Positions 18,156 to 26,708 of a DNA stretch of 39,849 nucleotides are shown in pieces (the stretch's first letter is position 1; each line of letters starts with the position of its first letter). Made by a program: the position numbers and the translations under genes. Below the pieces are notes generated by a model that saw only the letters and a program-made list of their open reading frames with translations, made no database searches and had not been told where the DNA came from. The stretch is taken from positions 1 through 39,849 of the forward strand of contig SFDZ01000015.1 in assembly GCA_004557405.1 (NCBI GenBank). The letters are read 5' to 3'. The DNA is from Bacteroidales bacterium. Its GTDB lineage: Bacteria > Bacteroidota > Bacteroidia > Bacteroidales > Paludibacteraceae.

Positions 18156-19886
18156 TCAGTTGGGCAGTTCGTTTATAGTGGTATCGGTCATGCCCATGGA
18201 CTCGGCCACTTCGGCTGCGCGCGCCAAGGCTTTGTGAATGTGGTCGAGCACATTCTCTTTACCCACCAAACGCACGATGCCGGCACGTTCCAACGACCGA
18301 TAGACCGTCGGGTTGACGCCCGACAAGATGATTATTCGCTTGTCGTTCAGCGAGTTTTGAATGAACGTTTCGAGGTTGTGCAAGCCCGTCGAGTCGATGA
18401 AAGAGACCTTGCGCATACGCACGATACGAATCGGTTTGCTGTCGTGCATACGCGTTATTTCGTCGAATTTGTTGGCAATACCGAAGAAGAACGGTCCGTC
18501 GATTTCGTACACCTCGGTGCCGGCCGGAATGGTGAGGCGTTCGTCGGACGCTTCGCCGTCGTGGTGAACCTCCATCTCGTCGCTGATGACCGAGATATTG
18601 GTATTTTCCATGATACGTTTCATGAAACTAACGACAGCCATCAGAATGCCCACCTCGATAGCGATGGTGAGGTCGAAAATGACTGTGAGCAACAGTGTGG
18701 TGAACATGATGGCCGCACTCATGCGCGAGTGGTGGCAGATGGAACGAATGGAACGCCATCCGCTCATGTTGTACGACACCATAATCAGCACGCCGGCCAG
18801 ACACGGCATCGGTATGGCACCCACCAAGCCGCCCAAAAAGAGCAGCACCAGCAGCAACACCACCGTGTGAACAACGCCGGCCACCGGTGTGCGCCCGCCG
18901 TTGTTGATGTTGGCCATAGTGCGCGCAATGGCGCCTGTGGCCGGAATGCCGCCAAAAAACGGCACCACCATATTAGCCACGCCCTGCGCTATCAGTTCGG
19001 TGTTCGAGTTGTGGCGGTCGCCAATGACACCATCGGCCACCATAGCCGACAGCAACGACTCGATAGCACCCAACATGGCCATGGTGAACGCCACCGGCAG
19101 CAGTTGTTGCACCGTAACAATCAGGTCGGTGCCGGCCTCGAGTTGCGGCACACGCAGCGACGGCAGTCCCGACGGCAAATTGTACAAATCGGCAATGGTT
19201 TTGATAGAATCGACACCGGCATACCGTTTCAGCAGCCAGCACACCAAAGTCATGATGATGATAGCCACAAACGATCCGGGGATTTTTTTCGAAATCAACG
19301 GCGTCATCACAATAATCAGAATGGTGCCTATGCCCACGGCAAATGCAGCCCAATTGATGTCGGACAGATGCGCAAAATAGCACATCCACTTTTCGATGAA
19401 GTTGGCCGGCACTTGCTCGATGCCCAACCCGAAAAGGTCGTTCATCTGCGTCGAAAAGATGACAATGGCGATACCGCCCGTGAATCCGACAATGATAGGA
19501 TAGGGCATAAACTTGATGACACTGCCCAACCGCGTGATGCCCATCAGCACCAAAATGATGCCCGTCATGATGGTGGCTATCATCAGCCCGCTGAGGCCAA
19601 ACTGCTGTATAACACTGTAAACCAGCACGATGAATGCGCCCGTAGGACCGCCTATCTGCACTTTGGTGCCACCCAACACAGCGATGAGTAAGCCGGCGAT
19701 GATGGCCGTAACCAACCCTTCGGTAGGGCCGACGCCCGACGCGATGCCGAACGAAATGGCCAACGGAATGGCAATGATGCCGACAATGATGCCGGCCACA
19801 AGGTCTTTGGAAAATTGCGCGCGATTGTAATGTTTCAGTGTCGCAAAAAACTGCGGTTTGAAATCGATGGCTCCTTTCAGATTCAT
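18156..19886 (-). CDS. SulP family inorganic anion transporter with STAS domain
   Basis: 576 residues. Residues about 20-430 hold 10-14 hydrophobic segments with the SulP signature IAIPLAISFGIASGVGPTEG near the N-terminus, followed by GLLIAVLGGTKVQIGGPTGAF. The STAS domain is about 455-560 (YEIDGPFFFGIANKFDEI, then VSFIDSTGLHNLETF, where the DST serine is the usual regulatory position). Such transporters move sulfate, bicarbonate or other anions across the inner membrane; the substrate cannot be read from sequence. It is a single gene converging on birA, with an AT-rich spacer upstream. Confidence 0.92.
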   Translation of the reverse strand: MNLKGAIDFKPQFFATLKHYNRAQFSKDLVAGIIVGIIAIPLAISFGIASGVGPTEGLVTAIIAGLLIAVLGGTKVQIGGPTGAFIVLVYSVIQQFGLSGLMIATIMTGIILVLMGITRLGSVIKFMPYPIIVGFTGGIAIVIFSTQMNDLFGLGIEQVPANFIEKWMCYFAHLSDINWAAFAVGIGTILIIVMTPLISKKIPGSFVAIIIMTLVCWLLKRYAGVDSIKTIADLYNLPSGLPSLRVPQLEAGTDLIVTVQQLLPVAFTMAMLGAIESLLSAMVADGVIGDRHNSNTELIAQGVANMVVPFFGGIPATGAIARTMANINNGGRTPVAGVVHTVVLLLVLLFLGGLVGAIPMPCLAGVLIMVSYNMSGWRSIRSICHHSRMSAAIMFTTLLLTVIFDLTIAIEVGILMAVVSFMKRIMENTNISVISDEMEVHHDGEASDERLTIPAGTEVYEIDGPFFFGIANKFDEITRMHDSKPIRIVRMRKVSFIDSTGLHNLETFIQNSLNDKRIIILSGVNPTVYRSLERAGIVRLVGKENVLDHIHKALARAAEVAESMGMTDTTINELPN

Positions 19887-20154
19887 AGGAAAAATTGTAC
19901 TAAAAATGACACACTAATCATACCCCAACCTGCTACAAGGCAGTCGAGCGTGTGATTTTTCCGGTACTAAAAGGCAAGGTTTAAGAACAGCGGCAGCACC
20001 GCCATTTTTGGGAGTGCAAAAGTATAAAAAAAAACAATACTATGTACCAAAAATCGCAAAAAAAAATGATTTTGACATGCAAGCGATGCAAGTTTTTTCG
20101 CGCAATAAATGTTGTTTCAATACATCCGATGGATAAATTCCGATTGATACAAAC

Positions 20155-20273
20155 GTAGGGACACATTGCATGCGTCCGATTTTTACAGTTGTTTTTATAA
20201 AAATTGTAGAGCCGTGGTATGTGCCACAGCTCTACGGGGTTTTATCTTTCTTGCAGGCACAGTGCGTCCCTAC
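20155..20273. repeat. REP/MITE-like palindromic element
   Basis: The ends are inverted repeats: GTAGGGAC at 20155-20162 and GTCCCTAC at 20266-20273, with further imperfect matching inward. Inside are a hairpin at 20159-20177 (GGACACAT/ATGCGTCC, one mismatch) and a longer one at 20206-20235. Size about 119 bp, no ORF. Whether it recurs in the genome cannot be seen from this window. Confidence 0.5.
20197..20235 (-). terminator. Terminator of the FISUMP protein gene
   Basis: A 12-bp stem with one mismatch (20206-20217 with 20224-20235, loop 6 nt) is followed on the minus strand by AATTTTTATA. It lies 43 nt after the stop of the leftward gene and inside the palindromic element. Confidence 0.7.
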
Positions 20274-20277
20274 AACA

Positions 20278-21150
20278 TTATCTTACCACAACCTTAACGG
20301 CAGCGTTGTCTGTCTTCACAACGTAAACACCTTGCAGTGAGCCGTTTAGGCGCATTACATCGCGGCCGAGCAGGTCGTAGATGCGGAACTCGCCCTCGCA
20401 TACGATGCGACCGGCAGTGGTGTAAACATTTACCGCGGCCGTAGCCGGCTGCAACGCCGTAGTGCTGCCACTCTCTTTCACTACCGCGCGCACGGATAGA
20501 CCGCAGCGCCGGGCGCCGTAGTTATTCAGCACGCTGCCCGATTTACAGTCCACGCCATACGCGCCGGGGACTTCCGTAGAGAGCGAACTCGACCAATAAC
20601 TGCAGTTGGTGCCATCGTACAACAAGTTATCATCGTCGTGATAGCCAGCCGCAGGAAGGAAGATGGAGTTTTCGTTGGTGGCTTTCACTTCGTAGCCTTT
20701 AATGCCCGTTTCTTTGTAGTTTTCGGTCCATGTCCAAGTACAGTTGTCTATCAGTTCTTGCCATTCTTCTTTAGTGGGCGTACGCCATGCACCGCCCCAG
20801 TTGGCACGAGCGGCATCGTCTTCGAGGTCGAGCACGGTTTTACTGTCGGTAAAGCCGTCTTTGCCATACGAAGCGTTGTTGCAGTACTTGGTGTGGGCGT
20901 CATAATTTCCATCGCACCATTTGTAGGTATTCCAATCGTAAGTCGTCTTTGGCGCAGTTTCACCCCAAGCGAAGTAGTCGCCGTAGTCTTTGGGCGAGGT
21001 GGCGCCTACGTTGCAGGTTGCCCATTTCAGGCCGCTGGGCAGGCCAAGGTCAACATATTCGTGGCCTTTTTCGGTGGTTTGCGCCGTAGCGCACCATGCG
21101 CCGCACATCAAAGCGGCCATTAGGAGAGTCGTTTTTTTCATAAAAATCAT
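20278..21150 (-). CDS. FISUMP-domain T9SS-secreted protein
   Basis: 290 residues. A signal peptide follows MKKTTLLMAALMCGAWCATAQ; the second Met (21141) gives the more usual start, the first adds only three residues. Residues about 28-225 are a FISUMP-type domain (Fibrobacter succinogenes major paralogous domain): EYVDLGLPSGLKWATCNVGA, DYGDYFAWGE, WRTPTKEEWQELIDNC, LPAAGYHD and YWSSSLS are its typical blocks. The C-terminal part, from about 245 (FRIYDLLGRDVMRLNGSLQGVYVVK, ending VKVVVR), is a short T9SS type A sorting tail. The domain is frequent in gut Bacteroidetes surface proteins; its function is not known. Single gene with its own promoter and terminator. Confidence 0.85.
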   Translation of the reverse strand: MIFMKKTTLLMAALMCGAWCATAQTTEKGHEYVDLGLPSGLKWATCNVGATSPKDYGDYFAWGETAPKTTYDWNTYKWCDGNYDAHTKYCNNASYGKDGFTDSKTVLDLEDDAARANWGGAWRTPTKEEWQELIDNCTWTWTENYKETGIKGYEVKATNENSIFLPAAGYHDDDNLLYDGTNCSYWSSSLSTEVPGAYGVDCKSGSVLNNYGARRCGLSVRAVVKESGSTTALQPATAAVNVYTTAGRIVCEGEFRIYDLLGRDVMRLNGSLQGVYVVKTDNAAVKVVVR

Positions 21151-21198
21151 CTTTTGATTAGTAAAAAAATTAACGTTTTCAAATTTTTAATGTTTAAG

Positions 21199-21232
21199 GG
21201 GGTTAAAATCTGTATTCTCGATTTTTGGCCCC
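21199..21232 (-). other. Hairpin in the leader of the FISUMP gene
   Basis: In the roughly 130-nt predicted leader, GGGG (21229-21232 on the minus strand) can pair with CCCC (21199-21202), and AAAATC with GATTTT inside it, separated by a small internal loop. No known riboswitch was recognised. Confidence 0.3.
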
Positions 21233-21284
21233 AAAAATTTCTAAATTCTGTTTTTTTCGGAATTGACTATCAGTCCCTCGGTTG

Positions 21285-21292
21285 CAAAGATA
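21285..21292 (-). promoter_or_regulatory. Candidate -7 box of the FISUMP gene
   Basis: The minus strand reads TATCTTTG, a full TAnnTTTG match, about 135 nt before the start. The -33 element is not clear. Confidence 0.5.
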
Positions 21293-21381
21293 CAACATTT
21301 TTTTGAAACACTACGTAAAAACTCGTATTTTGTAGGTTAATTTTTATTTTTTTGCAAAAATCGGTAAAAATGCTCCTCATA

Positions 21382-21413
21382 TTTGCAACAAACGGGAAAA
21401 AACCGTAACTTTG
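21382..21413 (+). promoter_or_regulatory. Promoter of the seven-gene spmAB-ybeY-tsaE operon
   Basis: TTTG (21382-21385), 20-nt spacer, TAACTTTG (21406-21413): a full match to the Bacteroidetes promoter consensus. The start codon is 19 nt downstream of the -7 box, so the leader is very short. Confidence 0.85.
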
Positions 21414-21432
21414 TCAGTTAATTACAAATTGT

Positions 21433-22665
21433 ATGGCACTGAATTACATTTGGATAGTTTTTTTGCTGACGGCCGTTGTGGTGGCAGTGTTGCAGTTGTG
21501 CATCACCGGCGATGGTGCCGCGCTGAATGCCGTGATGGACTCGATGTTTGCGTCGGCCAAAACGGGTTTCGAGATTTCCATCGGGCTGACGGGCGTGCTG
21601 GCGTTGTGGCTCGGCATCATGAAAATAGGCGAACGCGGTGGTGCCGTAGGGTTTCTGTCGCGCCTGACAGCGCCGTTTTTCTGCAAGATTTTTCCCGAAG
21701 TGCCTCGCAACCACCCCGCCATGGGCACCATATTCATGAACTTGTCGGCCAATATGCTCGGCCTCGACAATGCCGCCACACCGCTCGGTCTGAAAGCGAT
21801 GAAAGAGTTGCAGGAGTTGAACCCCAAGAAAGATACCGCCTCGAATGCCGAAATTATGTTTTTGGTGCTTAACACCTCGGGGCTGACCCTGATACCGATA
21901 ACCATAATGACCTACCGCGCACAATTCGGCGCCGCCAACCCGAGCGATGTGTTCCTTCCGATACTGATGGCCACGTTTTTCTCGTCGCTGGTGGGACTGA
22001 TAGCGGTAGCTATTGCGCAGAAAATCAATCTGTTTCAGCGCAACATTGTGCTGACGCTGGGCGGACTCACGACACTGATTGTGGGCATGATAGTGCTGTT
22101 TTCGCAGATGAGTCAGGAGAGCCTGACGCGCTATTCGGCCATCGTAACCAACGTGGTGCTGCTGGGCATCGTGTGCAGTTTTGTGGTAGCAGGGTTAGTC
22201 AAAAAAATCAACGTGTACGATGCCTTTGTCGAAGGTGCCAAAGAGGGTTTCAAAGTGGCTGTCGGCATCATTCCCTACCTGATAGCCATATTGGTGGCCA
22301 TCGGCATGTTTCGCGCTTCGGGCGCCATGGATTGGCTGCTGCTCGGCGTGGAGAAAGCATTTGCCGCCATCGGGTGCAACACCGACTTTGTGAACGCCCT
22401 GCCCACCGCTCTGATGAAACCGTTGAGCGGCAGCGGCGCACGCGGCATGATGCTCGACGCGATGAACACCTACGGCGCCGACTCGTTTGCCGGACGGCTG
22501 TCGTGCATCGTGCAAGGCTCCACCGACACCACGTTCTACATTCTGGCACTCTACTTCGGCTCGGTGGGCATCACCAAAACCCGCAACGCCCTTGTGTGCG
22601 GTCTGATAGCCGACTTTGCCGGCATCGTGGCCGCCTTGTTCATCGGTTATTTATTTTTTCACTAA
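21433..22665 (+). CDS. Fused spore maturation protein SpmA-SpmB (nucleoside-recognition/GATE membrane protein)
   Basis: 410 residues, many hydrophobic segments. The N-terminal half (1 to about 200) is SpmA-like: GFEISIGLTGVLALWLGIMKIGERGG, NHPAMGTIFMNLSANMLGLDNAATPLGLKAM and NTSGLTLIPITIM. The C-terminal half (about 230-410) is SpmB-like: DAFVEGAKEGFKVAVGIIPYLIAI, ALMKPLSGSGARGMMLDAM and CIVQGSTDTTFYILALYFGSVGI. In Bacillus these are two proteins needed for spore core dehydration; the fused form occurs in Bacteroidetes, which do not sporulate, so the transported molecule is unknown. First gene of the operon. Confidence 0.9.
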   Translation: MALNYIWIVFLLTAVVVAVLQLCITGDGAALNAVMDSMFASAKTGFEISIGLTGVLALWLGIMKIGERGGAVGFLSRLTAPFFCKIFPEVPRNHPAMGTIFMNLSANMLGLDNAATPLGLKAMKELQELNPKKDTASNAEIMFLVLNTSGLTLIPITIMTYRAQFGAANPSDVFLPILMATFFSSLVGLIAVAIAQKINLFQRNIVLTLGGLTTLIVGMIVLFSQMSQESLTRYSAIVTNVVLLGIVCSFVVAGLVKKINVYDAFVEGAKEGFKVAVGIIPYLIAILVAIGMFRASGAMDWLLLGVEKAFAAIGCNTDFVNALPTALMKPLSGSGARGMMLDAMNTYGADSFAGRLSCIVQGSTDTTFYILALYFGSVGITKTRNALVCGLIADFAGIVAALFIGYLFFH

Positions 22666-22686
22666 AAAATTAAGGACAAGAGAAAA

Positions 22687-23106
22687 ATGATTTCGTACAA
22701 CACCGACAATGTGAAAATGCCTGCGCTGAAACGCCGTGCCACCAATGCGTGGATTCGCGCCGTGGCCGCACGCTATGGCAAACAGGTGGGCGATGTGGCC
22801 TACATCTTTTGCGACGACGCAAAAATACTCGAAGTCAACCGGCAATATCTGCAACACGACTACTACACCGACATCATCACCTTCGACTACTGCGAGGGCA
22901 ACACGCTGCACGGCGACATATTCGTCAGCCTCGACACCGTGCGCAGCAACGCCGCCGAGTTTGGTGCCACCTTCGACAACGAGTTGCACCGCATACTCAT
23001 TCACGGCATTCTGCACCTGTGCGGTCAGGCCGACAAAACACCCGAAGCCCGCGCCGAGATGACCCGCAAAGAGAACGACGCCCTGACACTGCTGACCCAA
23101 ATCTGA
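22687..23106 (+). CDS. ybeY: Endoribonuclease YbeY (rRNA maturation)
   Basis: 139 residues of the UPF0054/YbeY metalloprotein family, acting in 16S rRNA 3' processing and ribosome quality control in the cytoplasm. The family blocks are NRQYLQHDYYTDIITFDY (51-68), HGDIFVSLD (75-83) and HRILIHGILHLCG (101-113). Two zinc ligands, H106 and H110, are in place; the third position of the HxxxHxxxxxH motif is D116 (LCGQADKTPE) rather than His. I believe this replacement is usual in Bacteroidetes, but cannot check it here. Second gene of the operon, 21 nt after spmAB and 8 nt before the lipoprotein gene. Confidence 0.92.
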   Translation: MISYNTDNVKMPALKRRATNAWIRAVAARYGKQVGDVAYIFCDDAKILEVNRQYLQHDYYTDIITFDYCEGNTLHGDIFVSLDTVRSNAAEFGATFDNELHRILIHGILHLCGQADKTPEARAEMTRKENDALTLLTQI

Positions 23107-23114
23107 ACATTTGA

Positions 23115-24941
23115 ATGAAACGTATTACAACATACTTCGGAGGCGTCAAAGCATTGATTATCTATGCTTTGGCCGGATTTTTAGCACTATCGTGCGCCAA
23201 TCGCGGCAGCGGGCCGCAAGGTGGTCCGAAAGATGTGGCACCGCCCGTGGCAGTGAGCAGCAAACCCGAGAACGGCGCCATCAACTACCGAAAACAGACC
23301 ATCGAAATCAACTTCAACGAGATAGTGCTACTCGAAAAAGCCTTCGAAAAAGTGGTTGTGTCGCCCCCGCAAGCCAAATCGGCCATAGTGAAAGCCTACG
23401 GCAAAAAAGTAGCCGTAGAACTGCTCGATTCGCTGCAACCGGACCGCACCTACATCATCGACTTTGCCGACGCCATAGTCGATAACAACGAGAAAAATCC
23501 GCTGAAAGACTACTATTTCGCGTTTTCCACCGGCGACCACATCGACTCGCTGATGGTGGGCGGCACCGTGATAGACGCCCACACGCTGAACCCGACCGGC
23601 GGCATCGTGGTAGGTTTGCACAGCAATCAGGCCGACTCGGCACTGACCACACAACCCTTCGACTACATAACCAAGACCGACGACGAAGGCCGATTTTGGA
23701 TAAAAGGCATCGCCGAAGGATCATACAAAGTGTTTGCGCTCGGCGATATGAACAGCAACTACCGCTACGACAAAGGCGAAACCATGGCCTTTTTGGACTC
23801 TGTAATAACGCCCACCCTCGACCTGACCGAAGAGCGGGACACGATTTGGCGCGACTCGACCACCATCGACACCATCGTTACACACACACACCCGAAATAC
23901 ACGGCCGGCATTGTGCTGCGCAGTTTCACCGACGACTTCAAACGGGCAAGTTTCATCAAAGCCGAACGCACCGAACCCTACAAAATGGTGCTGTACTTCA
24001 ACGCTCCGAACGACTCGATGCCACGCATCGAACCACTGAACTTTGCCATCGACAGCGCCTGCCTGCAACACGCCAACGCCACGCGCGACACACTCGTATA
24101 TTGGTTGGCCGACACGCTACTGTGGCAACAGGACACGCTGTCGTACACGCTGACCTACCAAAAAACCGACTCGACCGACCAACTTGCGTGGCAAACCGAC
24201 ACCCTGCACACGGTCTATCGCGCCAAAAAGTCGGCCAACAAAAAGAAAAACGACGACAAACAAACGGTCAAAAAAGAATTTCTGAAACTGCAAACCAACG
24301 CCTCGGGCACATTCGACCTGTACAACCCCGTAACCCTATCGTTTGACGTACCAACCACACGCGACACCACCAAACAGATAGTCGTGGAACAACAAGCCGA
24401 CACCCTGTGGCGTAGCGTGCCGGCCACACTTGTCGGTACCGACACATTTGGACTCGCCTACCGCATCGACTATGCGTGGGAACCCGAAAAACGCTACCGC
24501 ATCACCATCGACTCGGCAGCCTTTGCGGGCATCAACGGGCTGCACACCAACAAGCAGGAAATTGCGCTGAACATCAAATCGTTGGAGAGTTATGCCACCT
24601 TCTATCTCATTATGAAACATCTGCAAGGCAACGAGATAGTGGAACTGCTCGACAAAGACGAAAAAGTGATACGCACCGCGCCGGCCGAAGCCGAAACCGT
24701 GTTCCGCTACCTGAATCCGGGCGACTATTTTCTGCGCCTGTTCATCGACACCAACGGCAACGGCAAGTGGGACACCGGCAACTACATCGATAAACTGCAA
24801 CCCGAAGAGATGTTCTATTTTCAGTACAAAATAACCATGCGCGCCTTTTGGGACATCGAAGAGACGTGGGACTACCGCACGCTGCCGATAACCCAACAAA
24901 AGCCCAAAGAATTGATAAAGAACAACAAAAAGAAAAACTAA
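23115..24941 (+). CDS. Large lipoprotein with N-terminal Ig-like (SbsA-type) domain
   Basis: 608 residues. The lipobox is LALSC with C27. Just after it comes the segment SGPQGGPKDVAPPV, a mark of a conserved Bacteroidetes Ig-like lipoprotein family. An Ig-like domain follows at about 40-130 (SSKPENGAINYRKQTIEINFNEIV, PDRTYIIDFADAIVDNNEKNPL). A second, prealbumin-like beta domain at about 140-210 (GGIVVGLHSNQADSAL, FWIKGIAEGSYKVFALGDMNSNYRYD) is followed by a long beta-rich region. Near the C-terminus, LNPGDYFLRLFIDTNGNGKWDTGNY repeats the theme. The end is basic (KKNKKKN). Likely anchored in the outer membrane; function unknown. Confidence 0.82.
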   Translation: MKRITTYFGGVKALIIYALAGFLALSCANRGSGPQGGPKDVAPPVAVSSKPENGAINYRKQTIEINFNEIVLLEKAFEKVVVSPPQAKSAIVKAYGKKVAVELLDSLQPDRTYIIDFADAIVDNNEKNPLKDYYFAFSTGDHIDSLMVGGTVIDAHTLNPTGGIVVGLHSNQADSALTTQPFDYITKTDDEGRFWIKGIAEGSYKVFALGDMNSNYRYDKGETMAFLDSVITPTLDLTEERDTIWRDSTTIDTIVTHTHPKYTAGIVLRSFTDDFKRASFIKAERTEPYKMVLYFNAPNDSMPRIEPLNFAIDSACLQHANATRDTLVYWLADTLLWQQDTLSYTLTYQKTDSTDQLAWQTDTLHTVYRAKKSANKKKNDDKQTVKKEFLKLQTNASGTFDLYNPVTLSFDVPTTRDTTKQIVVEQQADTLWRSVPATLVGTDTFGLAYRIDYAWEPEKRYRITIDSAAFAGINGLHTNKQEIALNIKSLESYATFYLIMKHLQGNEIVELLDKDEKVIRTAPAEAETVFRYLNPGDYFLRLFIDTNGNGKWDTGNYIDKLQPEEMFYFQYKITMRAFWDIEETWDYRTLPITQQKPKELIKNNKKKN

Positions 24942-24954
24942 AACCTGAAAAACT

Positions 24955-26103
24955 ATGAAAATACTTGTTGTTGACGACGAACGCAGCATCCGCAACACGC
25001 TGAAAGACATTTTGGAGTTCGAAAAATACGAAATCGACCTCGCCGAAGACGGACTGATTGCGCTCGAAAAAGTGAAAAACACCATCTACGACGTCATTTT
25101 CCTCGACATCAAAATGCCGCAGATGGACGGCATCGAAGTACTCGACAAGATGCGCGCCGACGGCGTAGAAGCGCCCGTCATCATGATTTCGGGACACGGC
25201 AACATCGAAACCGCCGTCGAGTGCATCAAAAAAGGCGCCTACGACTTCATCGAAAAGCCCATCGACCTGAACCGTCTGCTGGTAGCCGTGCGCAACGCCC
25301 TCGACAAAACAACACTCGTGGCACAAACCAAACTACTGAAAAAGAAAGTCAACAAGAAATACGCCATGGTAGGCGAATCGGACTCGGTGTGCCGCCTGCG
25401 CGACCTGATAGCCAAAGTGGCACCCACCGATGCACGCGTACTCATCACCGGCGACAACGGCACCGGCAAAGAGGTGGTGGCGCGCCAAATATACGAACAA
25501 AGCCACCGCGCCGGAGCACCATTCATCGAAGTGAACTGCGCTGCCATACCATCGGAACTGATAGAAAGCGAACTATTCGGCCACGAAAAAGGCGCCTTCA
25601 CATCGGCCATCAAAACACGCACCGGCAAATTCGAACAGGCCAACAACGGCACCATTTTCCTCGACGAAATTGGCGACATGAGCCTGTCGGCACAAGCCAA
25701 AGTGCTACGCTGCTTGCAAGAAAACGTCATATCGCCCGTAGGCAGCGACAAGTCGGTGAAGATAAACGTGCGTGTGATAGCCGCCACCAACAAAAACCTG
25801 CGCAAAGAGATTGACGCCGGCAACTTCCGCGAAGACCTCTTCCACCGCCTGAACGTCATACCGATACATGTGCCGTCGCTCGCCGAACGCACCGACGACA
25901 TTCCGCTGCTGGTAGAACACTTCACCGCACAAATTTGCGAAGAACAAGGCATCGCGCCGAAACACTTCGCCCCGGAAGCCATCGAACTGCTGAAACAACA
26001 CACCTGGCTCGGCAACATACGCGAACTGCGCAACGTAGTAGAACGCCTCATCATCCTTTCGGGCAAAGAAATCACCGCCGACGACGTAGAACAATTTGCA
26101 TAA
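24955..26103 (+). CDS. NtrC-type response regulator lacking the DNA-binding domain
   Basis: 382 residues. The receiver domain is 1-120, with the acidic pair D7/D8, phospho-acceptor D51 (VIFLDIKMP) and K101. The AAA+ sigma-54 activation domain is about 138-382: Walker A GDNGTGKE (166-173), Walker B IFLDE (234-238), arginine-finger region FREDLFHRLN (291-300) and LGNIRELRNVVERL (352-365). The loop that contacts sigma-54 reads GAFTSA (213-218) in place of GAFTGA. The chain ends at residue 382, just after the AAA+ lid, whereas NtrC proteins usually go on for about 60-80 residues with a Fis-type HTH. It may act from solution or through a partner. The sensor kinase and rpoN are not in the window. 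Confidence 0.92.
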   Translation: MKILVVDDERSIRNTLKDILEFEKYEIDLAEDGLIALEKVKNTIYDVIFLDIKMPQMDGIEVLDKMRADGVEAPVIMISGHGNIETAVECIKKGAYDFIEKPIDLNRLLVAVRNALDKTTLVAQTKLLKKKVNKKYAMVGESDSVCRLRDLIAKVAPTDARVLITGDNGTGKEVVARQIYEQSHRAGAPFIEVNCAAIPSELIESELFGHEKGAFTSAIKTRTGKFEQANNGTIFLDEIGDMSLSAQAKVLRCLQENVISPVGSDKSVKINVRVIAATNKNLRKEIDAGNFREDLFHRLNVIPIHVPSLAERTDDIPLLVEHFTAQICEEQGIAPKHFAPEAIELLKQHTWLGNIRELRNVVERLIILSGKEITADDVEQFA

Positions 26104-26113
26104 AAAGTGATTT

Positions 26114-26704
26114 ATGATGAAAAAAGTTTCTTTCCTTTTGGTTTGTTTTTTATACTCCATTTGCATAGTCAACGCACAATGGATTCAAAAAGATGTATTA
26201 CATGATAATTACAGGGAAATTCATACATCCGATATAACTTTGATTCCCGGATACGACATGTATTTAACTGCTGTTCAAAATATAGAATCGGATAATGTCG
26301 ATTATTTTGTAAATATAGTAACAGATAATCATTTATCCAAAAATGACATTCTGCTGTTCAAATTAACCAATGGAGAAATCTTAAAATTAACAGCAAATTC
26401 GGTTAGTTGCACAGACACAGAATATATAAAAAATATTCGTCCAACTTTGAATAATATACTTTGGGGAATAGATGAATATCAGGTATCAACAATATATATA
26501 CAAACGGCTATATTTCGCCTGTCGAAATCTGAATTGAAAAAATTAGAACTCGGAATTACTGTCGCAAGAATCTCATATAACGATACTTATGAAGAAAGAT
26601 GTTGGCGTAAAGATAAAATAGGAAAATTCATTAAACAAGCACACCAACTCATAGAAGAACGTTTATCTACACCTTTCGGAGAAAACCTTTACGAAGGACT
26701 ATAA
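26114..26704 (+). CDS. AT-rich secreted protein of unknown family
   Basis: 196 residues, not recognised. Residues 1-20 are a signal peptide (MMKKVSFLLVCFLYSICIVNAQ), so it is exported. The mature part is mixed alpha/beta with WIQKDVLHDNYREIHTSDIT near the start and DKIGKFIKQAHQLIEERL near the end. It has no lipobox, no repeats and no T9SS tail. Sample lines of this gene show about 25-30% GC, compared with about 60% in the neighbouring response-regulator gene. It sits with 10- and 4-nt gaps inside the operon, so it is transcribed with it. The composition and the lack of a known family suggest recent arrival. Confidence 0.75.
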   Translation: MMKKVSFLLVCFLYSICIVNAQWIQKDVLHDNYREIHTSDITLIPGYDMYLTAVQNIESDNVDYFVNIVTDNHLSKNDILLFKLTNGEILKLTANSVSCTDTEYIKNIRPTLNNILWGIDEYQVSTIYIQTAIFRLSKSELKKLELGITVARISYNDTYEERCWRKDKIGKFIKQAHQLIEERLSTPFGENLYEGL

Positions 26705-26708
26705 AAAC

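Larger units (their letters stand above)
19887..20277. other. Spacer with SulP upstream region and a palindromic repeat element
   Basis: The left part is the SulP upstream region; the only promoter hint is TACTTTTG on the minus strand at 20017-20024, with TTTG a rather long 23 nt upstream. The part 20155-20273 is the REP/MITE-like element listed separately. No gene is supported. Confidence 0.5.

Noticed and set aside
18234..19691. 485-codon plus-strand frame opposite the SulP gene
   Set aside because: The translation is His/Gln/Arg-rich with no hydrophobic pattern or domain; SulP on the other strand is complete.
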